64,000 nucleotides of DNA, taken from contig JADZGD010000036.1 in NCBI GenBank assembly GCA_020854055.1, forward strand, positions 1-64,000, read 5' to 3'. Under the pieces are notes generated by a model that had not been told where the DNA came from, did no database searches, and saw only the letters and a program-made list of their open reading frames with translations. This DNA comes from Bryobacterales bacterium (lineage in GTDB: Bacteria; Acidobacteriota; Terriglobia; Bryobacterales; Bryobacteraceae). Each line of letters opens with the position of its first letter. The first letter of the stretch is position 1. This document shows positions 53,292 through 61,606 of the stretch, in pieces. The position numbers and the translations under genes are program-made.

Positions 53292-53316
53292 TCTACGCAC
53301 TCCTTGCGTAGATTGT
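53290..53316 (-). promoter_or_regulatory. fic start-site hairpin/operator 1
   Basis: CAATCTACGCA and TGCGTAGATTG are perfect 11-bp inverted arms around a 5-bp spacer. On the minus-strand mRNA the loop is AGGAG, the Shine-Dalgarno of fic, and the TTG start lies in the 3' arm. It can act as a DNA operator, a translational hairpin, or both. Confidence 0.75.
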
Positions 53317-53342
53317 AGCTGCTAATCGTCGCAAGCTCAAGC

Positions 53343-53366
53343 ATTCTACGCATCCATGCGTAGAAT
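53343..53366 (-). promoter_or_regulatory. fic upstream operator 2
   Basis: ATTCTACGCAT and ATGCGTAGAAT are perfect 11-bp arms around CC, sharing the TCTACGCA...TGCGTAGA core with the start-site palindrome 26 bp away. A single related half-site ATTCTATGCA follows at 53376-53385. The repeated core favours recognition by a dimeric DNA-binding protein, possibly Fic itself. The rest of the interval to 53630 shows no gene I can support. Confidence 0.7.
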
Positions 53367-53630
53367 AGCCATGCCATTCTATGCAACCGGCGACAAGTCG
53401 TGAGAGATCAGTTGCTTATAAGAAAGGCACCACTAGCCGTAAGCCGGCTACATGAGGAACCGGAATTGGTAGGGAGTGCTGCCAAGGACGTTCATGCGAT
53501 TAATCACGCACGCCGGAGTTTTCGCGTATTCCAGGGTCACGGGCAGCGGATCGTGGAGAGCATCATTATTCCGATCCATCTGCGTGAGCGCCAGAATCCC
53601 GTTACAAAAACGGTTGCAGTCGAGAAAAAC

Positions 53631-53660
53631 GCTGGGCCGGGATTTTCGTCCAGGCCCAGC
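53631..53660 (-). terminator. Terminator after tRNA-Leu(GAG)
   Basis: GCTGGGCC and GGCCCAGC arms, extended by partly paired bases, form a stem followed on the minus strand by GTTTTTCTCG. It ends the secG-tRNA-Leu transcript 19 bp after the tRNA. Confidence 0.85.
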
Positions 53661-53678
53661 TAACTGCTTTTGACTCTA

Positions 53679-53765
53679 TGGTGCGGAGAGGGGGACTTGA
53701 ACCCCCACGAGATCGCTCCCGCTAGCACCTCAAGCTAGTGCGTCTGCCAATTCCGCCACCTCCGC
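53679..53765 (-). tRNA. leuU: tRNA-Leu (anticodon GAG)
   Basis: 87 nt including an encoded CCA. The acceptor stem GCGGAGG pairs with TCTCCGC; the D arm contains GGCGGAATTGG; the anticodon stem CTAGC/GCTAG-type closes the loop TTGAGGT with anticodon GAG; a class-II variable arm (GGGAGCGATCTC) and T arm GGGGGTTCAAGTCCCCC follow. It lies just downstream of secG, the same order as secG-leuU in E. coli, so the two are probably co-transcribed. The site also served as the boundary of the adjacent small island. Confidence 0.96.
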
Positions 53766-53817
53766 AGCTTGGGGAAACTTCATTGCTCACCCGGCGGTGC
53801 CATGCCCGGGTCTGCCT

Positions 53818-54291
53818 TTACTTCGTCTTGCCGGATGCCGGCGCGGGTTGCGCCGGTAGCGCGCCCTTGGATGCCGGCGGGGCCTGGCCCTCGGGTGGTA
53901 GCGGAACCGTTATCGGCGTTCCACCACCTTCCGGCACCACCGTGATTCCGGGCTTTCCTGACGGAAGGCCGGTTCCCGGACCTGCCGGAATTGCGGGTTG
54001 TGCCGGTGTCTGTGTTGTAACTGGCGTCTTGTCAAGGACGGAAGAACCGGCCGAAGCCCCTCCTCGCGTAGCCATGATGGCCAGCGTGAGTGACGTTACC
54101 ATGAACAGCGCGGCTGCAACGGTTGTCGCTCGAGAAAGCAGCGTCGCTCCTCCGCGCGGACCGAAGGCCGTCTGCGACCCCATGCCCCCGAACGCTCCCG
54201 CCAGATCCGCCGCCTTCCCACTCTGCAGGAGCACCACGATCACCAGAAAAACACAGATGATGACGTGGACAATCGTCAGTAAAATAACCAT
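53818..54291 (-). CDS. secG: Protein translocase subunit SecG
   Basis: 157 residues from ATG 54291; a TTG six codons upstream has no better ribosome-binding site. Two membrane helices ([21 protein letters not shown] and [19 protein letters not shown]) flank the conserved loop [25 protein letters not shown]. The C-terminus is a long proline/glycine-rich tail of about 80 residues, longer than in most SecG proteins. It is an accessory subunit of the SecYEG channel. Its neighbour is tRNA-Leu(GAG), 52 bp downstream. Confidence 0.95.
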   Translation of the reverse strand: MVILLTIVHVIICVFLVIVVLLQSGKAADLAGAFGGMGSQTAFGPRGGATLLSRATTVAAALFMVTSLTLAIMATRGGASAGSSVLDKTPVTTQTPAQPAIPAGPGTGLPSGKPGITVVPEGGGTPITVPLPPEGQAPPASKGALPAQPAPASGKTK

Positions 54292-54366
54292 TTCTTCGAC
54301 TCGAGACAAACGTACCGCGCTGGTACGCAGAATTCCCTGAACCTGAGTTTAGCACAGCACCCCAGA

Positions 54367-55533
54367 CTACCGGTACGCTGCCACACCGGTGACCTTCTCC
54401 CCGATCACCAGCGTGTGAATATGGTCGGTCCCCTCGTAGGTCTTCACAGTTTCCAGGTTGCATAGGTGGCGCATGATCGGATATTCATCCATGATTCCGT
54501 TGGCGCCCAGCAGGTCCCGGCTCAGCCGCGAGCACTCAAGCGCCATCGCGACGTTGTTCCGCTTCAGCATCGAGACGTGGGCTGGTTCCAGCCGTTCGCC
54601 GTCCTTCAGCCTGCCGGCGTGCACGGCCAGCAATTGCCCCTTTGTGATCTCGGTAATCATCCAGGCCAGCTTTTCCTGAACCAGTTGATGGGATGCAATC
54701 GGCCGGTTGTCGAACTGCTTGCGGTCAACCGAGTATTGCCGGGCCGTCTCGTAGCAGTCCATGGCCGCCCCCAGCACGCCCCAGCCTATCCCGTAGCGAG
54801 CCTGGGTCAGACAGGCCAGGGCCGATCTCAATCCTCGCGCGCCTGGCAGCCGGTTGTCGTCCGGAATCCGGCAATCGGAGAACAACAGGCTGGAAGTGAC
54901 CGAAGCCCGCATCGAGAGCTTGCCGTGAATCTCGTTCGCCGTGTAGCCCGGAGTGCCGGTTTCCACCAGGAACCCTTGAATTCCCTGCTCCGTGCGAGCC
55001 CACACAACCGCTACGTCGGAGATGGAGCCGTTGGTAATCCAGGTCTTCTCACCGTTTAATACCCAGCCGGACCCGTCGCGCCGCGCGGTGGCCAGCATGC
55101 CCGCCGGGTTGGAACCGAACCCTGGTTCGGTCAGTCCGAAGCAACCGATGGCGCTACCGGACTGCAGCCGCGGCAGCCAATATTCCTTCTGGCCGTCTGA
55201 GCCGAAGCTGTGAATCGGGTACATCACCAGCGCGCCCTGCACCGAGACGAAGCTGCGAATGCCTGAATCGCCGCGCTCCAACTCCTGCATGATCAGTCCG
55301 TACTCCACGTTATTCATGCCGGCGCAGCCGTAACCCTCCAGGTTGGCGCCCAACAGGCCGAGTTCGGCCATCTCCGGCACCAGTTCGCGCGGAAAGCGTG
55401 CCTCCCGGAAGCAGTGTTGGATCACCGGCATCACCCGCTCTTCCACAAACCGCCGAGCGGTCTGGCGCACCAGCCGTTCCTGTTCGCTGAACAGGCTGTC
55501 AACCAGCAGATAATCCACGCCGCCAAAGGGCAT
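54367..55533 (-). CDS. Acyl-CoA dehydrogenase, glutaryl-CoA dehydrogenase-like
   Basis: 388 residues. The flavin and CoA motifs are clear: YGLIMQELERGDSGIRSFVSVQGALVM, CFGLTEPGFGSNP, WVLNGEKTWITNGS, and the catalytic Glu in KTYEGTDHIHTLVIGEKVTG near the C-terminus. The RSFVSVQ segment with its arginine and the YEGT ending are characteristic of the glutaryl-CoA group, which oxidises and decarboxylates glutaryl-CoA to crotonyl-CoA in lysine and tryptophan breakdown. Dedicated pathway partners are not nearby. It is divergent from the TPR gene. Confidence 0.88.
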   Translation of the reverse strand: MPFGGVDYLLVDSLFSEQERLVRQTARRFVEERVMPVIQHCFREARFPRELVPEMAELGLLGANLEGYGCAGMNNVEYGLIMQELERGDSGIRSFVSVQGALVMYPIHSFGSDGQKEYWLPRLQSGSAIGCFGLTEPGFGSNPAGMLATARRDGSGWVLNGEKTWITNGSISDVAVVWARTEQGIQGFLVETGTPGYTANEIHGKLSMRASVTSSLLFSDCRIPDDNRLPGARGLRSALACLTQARYGIGWGVLGAAMDCYETARQYSVDRKQFDNRPIASHQLVQEKLAWMITEITKGQLLAVHAGRLKDGERLEPAHVSMLKRNNVAMALECSRLSRDLLGANGIMDEYPIMRHLCNLETVKTYEGTDHIHTLVIGEKVTGVAAYR

Positions 55534-55613
55534 ACGCCTCTTATCTTACTGCCGCCCGGCGCCATTGGATTTGGTTGAGAGAGTTTTCCCCGGCGCGCCA
55601 CTTTATCTAGCAA

Positions 55614-57629
55614 GTGCGCCGGATTCGTTTCTCTCTCGCGGCCGCGTGTGCCGGCTGCGTTATCGCAACGTTCGCCGTTGCCGGGCAGTCCGCGCCGGCT
55701 CCTCCCGGCTATGCCCAGCTCGATGCCGCTTACCGTCATCTCAAGCAGAAGGAGTACGACGAAGCGATCGGTCTGTTTCGTGAGGCGATCTCGGCTGGTT
55801 CACCCGGCGCCGGTATTCACAAAGACCTTGCCTACGCCTACTTGAAGATCGGCGAAACCGAAGCCGCCCGCGACGAGTTCCGCGAGGCGATGCGCCTTGA
55901 CCCGGCGGACACCGGCGCAGCCCTCGAGTACGCCTTTCTGTGTAACGAAACCCGGCAGACCGCCATCGCCCGCAGGTTGTTCGATCACTACCGGAAACAG
56001 GGGAACCAGACGGCGGCCCGGGCGTTTGAGAATATCGACCGGCCGCTCGCTGAAGGCATTGTGCGCTGGACAAAGGTGGTGACCGCCTCGCCCGGCAACT
56101 TCAGCGCGCGCCTGGAACTGGCCCGGCTGGCCGAACAGCGCGACGAGATGGAACTGGCCGCCGCCGAATACGCCGCGGCATACCGGTTGCGGCCCGAGCG
56201 GCGCGAACTGCTGCTCGATCAGGGACGAGTCTGGAAATTCCTCGGCCGCATGGGACAGGCCAACGCCGCGCTGCTTGCCGCGTCGCGAAGTCAGGAAGGG
56301 ACAACGGCCGAAGCCGCCCGTGAACTGCTGCCCGAGCGTTACCCCTATGTCTATGAGTTCCGCGCTGCTCTCTCGCTCGATCCCGATAACCTCGAATTGC
56401 ACCGGGAATTGGCCTATCTGTTGCTGGAAATGAAGCGGACCGCCGAGGCCGAACAGGAGTTTGCGCTGCTGGTGGAGCGCACTCCCGACGATCTGCTCTC
56501 GGTGGCGCAGCTTGGCTTTCTCCGCCTGGCCCGCAAGGACGCCCCTGCCGCGATGCCGTTGCTCGACCGGGTGCTGAAAGGTAACGACGAGGAATTGGCC
56601 GACCGGGTTCGCTCGGCGCTGAAGATGCCCCGGACTCTCAAACGCCGCGGTGAGACGCCGCGGGCGCAGGTTTCGCTCGAGGCCAAGGAACTGGCAGGGC
56701 GTAGTCTTAAGGCGGGTTACCTGAAAGATGCGCGCAAGTATCTGGAAGTCGCCCAGGAGAATGATCCGCTGGACTTCGAGGTAATGCTGAATCTCGGTTG
56801 GGCTAACAACCTGCTGCACGACGACCGGCAGGCCGTGCCGTGGTTCAACATGGCCAAGAAGAGTCCGGATCCGGCCATCGCTAAAGAAGCCCGGCAGGCA
56901 GCCGGCAACCTGACGGCGGACCAGCGCCCCATCGCCACCAGCGTATGGTTCTACCCTTTTTACTCTTCCCGCTGGGGGGACGCGTTTTCCTACGCCCAGG
57001 TAAAGACGGAACTGCGCCTGTTCAACCTGCCGGTAAAACCATACCTCTCGGCGCGCTTCGTAGGTGATGCGCGGCAGGTGGTTCCCGGCATCGCCGGAGG
57101 CTATCTCTCCGAAGGCGCCATCATCGGCGCCGTCGGATTGGCGACGCCGGCCCGTCATGGCATCGTTCTCTGGGGCGAAGCGGGGCGGGCCTTCAGCTAC
57201 ATCAAGGACCGCAAGGGAGGCCCGGATTACCGCGGAGGTCTTTCACTCGGCCGCGGCTTTGGCCACCTGCTGGGCGACTCCAGGCCCGGCGCGCTCTTTG
57301 AATCGAACGACGACGCGGTTTTCCTCAGCCGCTTCGACCACGACCTGTTGTTTTACTCGCAAAACCGGCTGGGCTACAGCCGCAAGCTGGGTGGAGTTGC
57401 CTTGCAACTTCACTGGAATCTGAATCTCACGGCCGATACCCGCCGCCAATACTGGGCCAACACGTTGGAGAGCGGCCCCGGCCTCCGGATGCGGGTGGAC
57501 GGCATGCCGCGCTCCATGATCCTATCGCTCGATGTGTTGCGCGGGGCCTATTTCATGAATGCTGGTAATCCCTGGCCGCCGGCGTTCACCGATGTCCGCG
57601 TGGGGGTGTGGTATGCGCTGTCCCGCTAA
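55614..57629 (+). CDS. TPR outer-membrane protein with C-terminal barrel-like domain (NfrA/PgaA-like)
   Basis: 671 residues, GTG start with signal peptide (RRIRFSLAAACAGCVIATFAVAG). Residues about 30-440 hold many TPR-like helical pairs (YRHLKQKEYDEAIGLFREAI, LAYAYLKIGETEAARDEFREAM). The last 230 residues change to beta-rich sequence (VWFYPFYSSRWGDAFSYAQVKTEL, KPYLSARFVGD, FTDVRVGVWYALSR) reminiscent of NfrA/BcsC-type outer-membrane ends. TPR-barrel proteins of this type export exopolysaccharides. It overlaps the next gene, a lipoprotein glycosidase, by 17 bp. Confidence 0.8.
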   Translation: MRRIRFSLAAACAGCVIATFAVAGQSAPAPPGYAQLDAAYRHLKQKEYDEAIGLFREAISAGSPGAGIHKDLAYAYLKIGETEAARDEFREAMRLDPADTGAALEYAFLCNETRQTAIARRLFDHYRKQGNQTAARAFENIDRPLAEGIVRWTKVVTASPGNFSARLELARLAEQRDEMELAAAEYAAAYRLRPERRELLLDQGRVWKFLGRMGQANAALLAASRSQEGTTAEAARELLPERYPYVYEFRAALSLDPDNLELHRELAYLLLEMKRTAEAEQEFALLVERTPDDLLSVAQLGFLRLARKDAPAAMPLLDRVLKGNDEELADRVRSALKMPRTLKRRGETPRAQVSLEAKELAGRSLKAGYLKDARKYLEVAQENDPLDFEVMLNLGWANNLLHDDRQAVPWFNMAKKSPDPAIAKEARQAAGNLTADQRPIATSVWFYPFYSSRWGDAFSYAQVKTELRLFNLPVKPYLSARFVGDARQVVPGIAGGYLSEGAIIGAVGLATPARHGIVLWGEAGRAFSYIKDRKGGPDYRGGLSLGRGFGHLLGDSRPGALFESNDDAVFLSRFDHDLLFYSQNRLGYSRKLGGVALQLHWNLNLTADTRRQYWANTLESGPGLRMRVDGMPRSMILSLDVLRGAYFMNAGNPWPPAFTDVRVGVWYALSR

Positions 57630-59619
57630 CCTCGGATGGGCGATCCTGGCAGCCGCCCTCGTGGGTTGCGCCGCGGCGCCGGCGTGGGCCTACCAGGTTC
57701 TGGGCGATGACCCTGGCGCGTGGCCGCGCATTCTCGCCTCCGCCGGCCTGCTCCCTACCTGGGATCCCACCGGGCTGGTAATCATTCCAGTGGGCCAGGC
57801 CGCCGACCCCGAGCAGTGGCTTCCGAAGATCGAGGCGGGAACGGTGGTGGTGCTCGAAGGTGAGTCGCCGCTGGCCGGCGCGCTTGGCATCACCGCGACA
57901 ACCGGGCGCGTGGTTGTCCGCAGCATTACGGACGCCAGACGCCCGGGTTTGAAAATCATCTGGCAGCATCCGCTGGCGCTCAAAGTCTTCCGGCTGCCCC
58001 CACAAGCCCGCCGGTTCGCCTGGGAACGGTGGCAAAAAGCGCCGGTGCTGGCTGGTGTCAAACGCGGGAAGGGAGCGGTTCTCTGGCTGGCTACGCCGCC
58101 GGGCGCGGAGGGCTTTGAACGCTATCCTTACCTGCTGCAGGCGCTGGCCGGCCTGGGGGTACAGCCGCCATTTCACTCACGCCGCCTGTGGGCCTTCTTC
58201 GATTCCTCCTATCGCCTGCGCGCCGATTCCGACTATTTGGCCAACCGCTGGCACCAGGCCGGAATTGCCGGCCTGCACGTGGCCGCCTGGCAGTATTGGG
58301 AGGCGGACGCCGGACGCGACGCTTACCTCAAGACGCTGATCGAAGCCTGTCATCGGCAAGGCATTGTGGTTTATGCCTGGCTCGAGCTACCCCACGTCAG
58401 CGAGCAATTCTGGAACGCCCATCCCCAGTGGCGCGAGAAGACAGCCGCTCTTCAGGACGCCCATCTGGACTGGCGCAAGCTGATGAACCTCCAGAATCCG
58501 GAGTGCGCCCGCGCGGTAGCAGCCGGTGTCGAAAATCTGCTCGCCCGCTTCGATTGGGACGGCGTGAATCTGGCCGAATTGTACTTCGAATCGCTCGAAG
58601 GGGCCGATAACGCGGCGCGTTTCACACCAATGAATGACGATGTTCGCCGCGACTTCCGTGCCGCCTCCGGCTTCGACCCGCTGGAGTTGTTTGCAGGACC
58701 CCGCGACCCAGGCCGCCTGCGGCGGTTTCTGGACTATCGCGCCGAACTCGCCCGCCGCATGCAATCCACCTGGCTTGCCGAGGTTGAAAAGGTGCGCGCC
58801 GCCCGCCGCCAGTTGGATATCGTGCTAACCCACGTCGACGACCGCTTTGACACCCGCATGCGCGACCTGATCGGCGCCGACGCCGCCAAGGCGCTGCCGT
58901 TGCTCGAACGCCACGATTTCACCTTCCTGGTCGAAGACCCGGCTACGGTCTGGAACCTCGGTCCGAAGCGTTATGCGGAGATCCGGGACCGTTACCGCCC
59001 ACTCACCAGCCGCCAGGAGAAGATGGCCATTGACATCAACATTGTGGAGCGCTACCAGGATGTCTATCCCACGCGCCAGCAGACCGGGACGGAACTGTTC
59101 GCCCTGGTGCGCGTGGCGGTAACCGCTTTCCCGCGTGTGGCACTGTACTTTGAAAACTCCATCCTCGCGCCCGACCTGCCGCTGCTCGCTTCGGCTGCCG
59201 CCGGCGTCACCCGGGTTGACCGGGTGGGCCGGAAACTGGTGCTCGAATCGCCCAGCGGTGCCGGCGTTCCATGGGATGGGTGCGCGCTGGTGGACGGGCG
59301 CCCCTGGGCGGCGCAGTCAGCCGGGTTGGTCTGGGTTCCAGGGGGCACTCATGTGCTCGAACCCGGTTCCTGTCCCGCGTTTCGCCTGGTGGAGTTGAAC
59401 GGCGATCTGCAAAACGCCAGCGCCACCGCCGGCGGCGTCGAATTCAGCTACCGCAGTCAGGCTCGCGCGATGGCGTTGTTCACCCAAAAGCCGGATGCCA
59501 TCGAAGTGGATGGACAGGCCACGCCCTTCCGGCTGATCGAAGGCCCGCGCGGTTTTATCGTGCCGTTGCCCCGCGGCCAGCACCTGGTTTCGGTCAGGCT
59601 GAGGCCGCCCGCATCCTGA
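57613..59619 (+). CDS. Lipoprotein with glycoside-hydrolase-like TIM barrel
   Basis: 668 residues from ATG 57613, within the end of the TPR gene. The signal has a lipobox (AALVGC, Cys about residue 18). A Rossmann-like first third (LEGESPLAGALGITATTGRVVV) precedes a barrel: LWAFFDSSYRLRADSDYLANRWHQAGIAGLHVAAW, GIVVYAWLELPHVSEQFW, and FDWDGVNLAELYFESLEG with candidate acidic catalytic residues. It looks like the GHL10/PgaB-C or PelA-hydrolase type that trims exported polysaccharides. Substrate and family need confirmation. It shares its final TGATCA with the stop of the convergent next gene. Confidence 0.72.
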   Translation: MRCPANLGWAILAAALVGCAAAPAWAYQVLGDDPGAWPRILASAGLLPTWDPTGLVIIPVGQAADPEQWLPKIEAGTVVVLEGESPLAGALGITATTGRVVVRSITDARRPGLKIIWQHPLALKVFRLPPQARRFAWERWQKAPVLAGVKRGKGAVLWLATPPGAEGFERYPYLLQALAGLGVQPPFHSRRLWAFFDSSYRLRADSDYLANRWHQAGIAGLHVAAWQYWEADAGRDAYLKTLIEACHRQGIVVYAWLELPHVSEQFWNAHPQWREKTAALQDAHLDWRKLMNLQNPECARAVAAGVENLLARFDWDGVNLAELYFESLEGADNAARFTPMNDDVRRDFRAASGFDPLELFAGPRDPGRLRRFLDYRAELARRMQSTWLAEVEKVRAARRQLDIVLTHVDDRFDTRMRDLIGADAAKALPLLERHDFTFLVEDPATVWNLGPKRYAEIRDRYRPLTSRQEKMAIDINIVERYQDVYPTRQQTGTELFALVRVAVTAFPRVALYFENSILAPDLPLLASAAAGVTRVDRVGRKLVLESPSGAGVPWDGCALVDGRPWAAQSAGLVWVPGGTHVLEPGSCPAFRLVELNGDLQNASATAGGVEFSYRSQARAMALFTQKPDAIEVDGQATPFRLIEGPRGFIVPLPRGQHLVSVRLRPPAS

Positions 59620-61593
59620 TCAGGCGGATTTGGCTTTTTCCCACTGGTGATCTGGCTTGACTTCGTCCCATTCGCTCTTGGTAATCTTCTCGCCGGTCGC
59701 CGACGTTTGGCGCCCCTTTAGAGCGAAGCTGGCATCAACGGCGGCCTGTTGCGGGTTCGATCCCCGGTCGGCCGTGGCGTTCATGTCCTGAGCGTAGCCG
59801 CCCAGATTCGAAGGGCCGGTACCTGCCTGTATGCCCTCCGCGTCGAAACGATCTTTCGCCTTTTGAGCGCGAGTAACGTAGTCTCGCGCCGTGTCGGTGT
59901 AGCCCTTCATGCTCTTGAAAGCACCGGTGGCCGAGGCCAGCGCGCCGCCTACCGGCCCTGAAACGCTGCCAAACGCCTTCTGCACCAGCAAGTCCCACAC
60001 CGGGAAGAATATGTCCCGGAACAGGAACGCCAGCAGGCCGGGAAGGCGTCCCAGATAGACCTCCATCGTATGCGCCTTCTCGTTCACGGCGGTTACGCGC
60101 AGGGCCTCCAGGCGTTGGGCGAAGCCCTTCATCGCGAACTCCAGTACCGGGTCGAGTTCCGGCCCTAACTCTTTGTTCAACTCATCCAGCCCCTGACCCA
60201 AAAACTTATTCGCGCCGACGTTCATGCCTTGAACGTCCATCGAGAAGTCTTTCGCGGTCTTCAGGAAGGAGACCTGAGAAACCAGTAGATTGACCAGCCG
60301 GTCCAGCATCAGCCGACGTCCGCCGGCATACACCGCCTGTTCGGGGATCGGCTGCGAGGGGTCACGCTGCATCACCGCATCGAAAGCCGCTTTGGTGAAG
60401 TCCAGAGTAATCTTTTGCACTTCAACAACCACCGTAACGGCAAAATCGGGAATCGACGGAATCTGCTCGCGGAAGGCATCGGCCACCAGTTGGGCCAGTT
60501 GCTTGGGGGGCGGTGGAGGCTGGTCCCTGGGGGGATCACCTTCCAGCGAAAAGGCGCCGCCCATGTAGGCCGCGCCCGGGCACTCCTTGGGGGGTGTATC
60601 GTTAAGGAAATCCTTAATGTCGCTTGCCGCGCTGCTAACCGTGTCAGCAGCGCTGCCCAGAAAGCCCGGCAGGCTGCTGCCGGACGAGGAAGAGTCCTCG
60701 GGCGCTTCGGGCACCGGCGCCCAAACCGGGTAAATCAGCTTGCCGTTCTGCTCGATGGCTGCTACCGTGATTTTCCGGCAGGCCAGCTCGATGGCCGGTT
60801 CCTGCTCCCAGGCAATCCGCGTGTAGAGACCGACGTAAATATCAAACGCCTTGGTGGCAATTCCGGAAATCGTGCTGAAGACGCCGCCGACGCCCGGCAA
60901 GGCGCCAGCCACGGCGTTAACACTAGAGAGCAGGCCGCCGGCGGAACTGTCTCCTCCCGGCTTCTCCTTCAGGTTCTTCAGGAATGTACGGTAGTTGGCG
61001 CGGGCCTGGTGCAGGTCCATTCCCGCTTTGTGGATCAGCTTGTAAGTGACGGCACTGGTATTTACGCTGGAAGCGGCGCTGCGCACCTTGTCGTTGAACG
61101 GATTGCAGTCGGCCGCTTTTGGAGCCGCCGACGACGAACCCCCGCCTCCGCCCAGCAGGTCACTCACCGCGCCAATCGCCTGCCCCAGGCCCCCGGCGCC
61201 GTCTTCTTTCTCTTTCAGAACTTCGGCGGTGGTGGAGACAAAGCCGTTCAGCAGTACCGCCTCGCGCTCCACGCCGGCGCGAAACATGATGGCCCTGGAA
61301 CCTGGACCTTCAGGCAGATCGGCCTTCTGGTCGTCTTTGAGCGAGTTCTTGTGAACGAAGTTCTTCGAGGAGTCCGGGAATACATAGCCGAAATGGATGA
61401 ATTCGATGGACGCGCCCATGTCCGCGGCGCCCTGGTCGAAAGGAGCGTAAGCGCCGCCCACATCCTCGGTGCTGGTTCCCAGTTGCTCGCCCTTGGTGTA
61501 CTCCGCCGTTGTGTCGCCTGAAGGGCCGGCGTGTTGTGCGCCGCCCAGAATCTTGCTGGCATCATCCAGCACGCCACCCACAGAACCTAACAT
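59620..61593 (-). CDS. Large unknown protein encoded with VgrG, candidate T6SS cargo
   Basis: 657 residues, ATG after GGGAGGT. It begins LGSVGGVLDDASKILGGAQH and has glycine/serine-rich linkers (LLGGGGGSSSAA), helix-rich segments and a hydrophobic part near residues 520-560 (LPGLLAFLFRDIFFPVWDLLVQ). The proline run PPPPPKQLAQ separates two halves near residue 360. No enzyme motif or signal peptide is seen. Lying directly after the LysM and VgrG genes on the same strand, it may be an effector, a chaperone or a structural cargo; this is inference. No immunity gene is obvious next to it. Confidence 0.6.
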   Translation of the reverse strand: MLGSVGGVLDDASKILGGAQHAGPSGDTTAEYTKGEQLGTSTEDVGGAYAPFDQGAADMGASIEFIHFGYVFPDSSKNFVHKNSLKDDQKADLPEGPGSRAIMFRAGVEREAVLLNGFVSTTAEVLKEKEDGAGGLGQAIGAVSDLLGGGGGSSSAAPKAADCNPFNDKVRSAASSVNTSAVTYKLIHKAGMDLHQARANYRTFLKNLKEKPGGDSSAGGLLSSVNAVAGALPGVGGVFSTISGIATKAFDIYVGLYTRIAWEQEPAIELACRKITVAAIEQNGKLIYPVWAPVPEAPEDSSSSGSSLPGFLGSAADTVSSAASDIKDFLNDTPPKECPGAAYMGGAFSLEGDPPRDQPPPPPKQLAQLVADAFREQIPSIPDFAVTVVVEVQKITLDFTKAAFDAVMQRDPSQPIPEQAVYAGGRRLMLDRLVNLLVSQVSFLKTAKDFSMDVQGMNVGANKFLGQGLDELNKELGPELDPVLEFAMKGFAQRLEALRVTAVNEKAHTMEVYLGRLPGLLAFLFRDIFFPVWDLLVQKAFGSVSGPVGGALASATGAFKSMKGYTDTARDYVTRAQKAKDRFDAEGIQAGTGPSNLGGYAQDMNATADRGSNPQQAAVDASFALKGRQTSATGEKITKSEWDEVKPDHQWEKAKSA

Positions 61594-61606
61594 GTGCTAC
61601 CTCCCG

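Larger units (their letters stand above)
51532..53765. mobile_element. Degraded 2.1-kb island at tRNA-Leu
   Basis: The segment is bounded by the intact tRNA-Leu(GAG) and its direct-repeat 3' fragment, and both ends are followed by a similar GCTAACTGCTTT sequence and a terminator hairpin. It carries a Fic gene and a ruined phospholipase-D-like gene and no integrase, so it looks like the residue of a larger element after internal deletion. The mobile origin is inferred from the boundaries. Confidence 0.55.

Noticed and set aside
53400-53663. An 87-codon open frame in the tRNA-Leu island that could have been an integrase remnant
   Set aside because: Neither strand shows the R-H-R-Y tyrosine recombinase motifs or a serine recombinase pattern, and the frame runs into the tRNA terminator.
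59614-59625. TGATCA at the junction of two convergent stop codons as a regulatory palindrome
   Set aside because: The 6-bp palindrome follows simply from two TGA stops meeting tail to tail.
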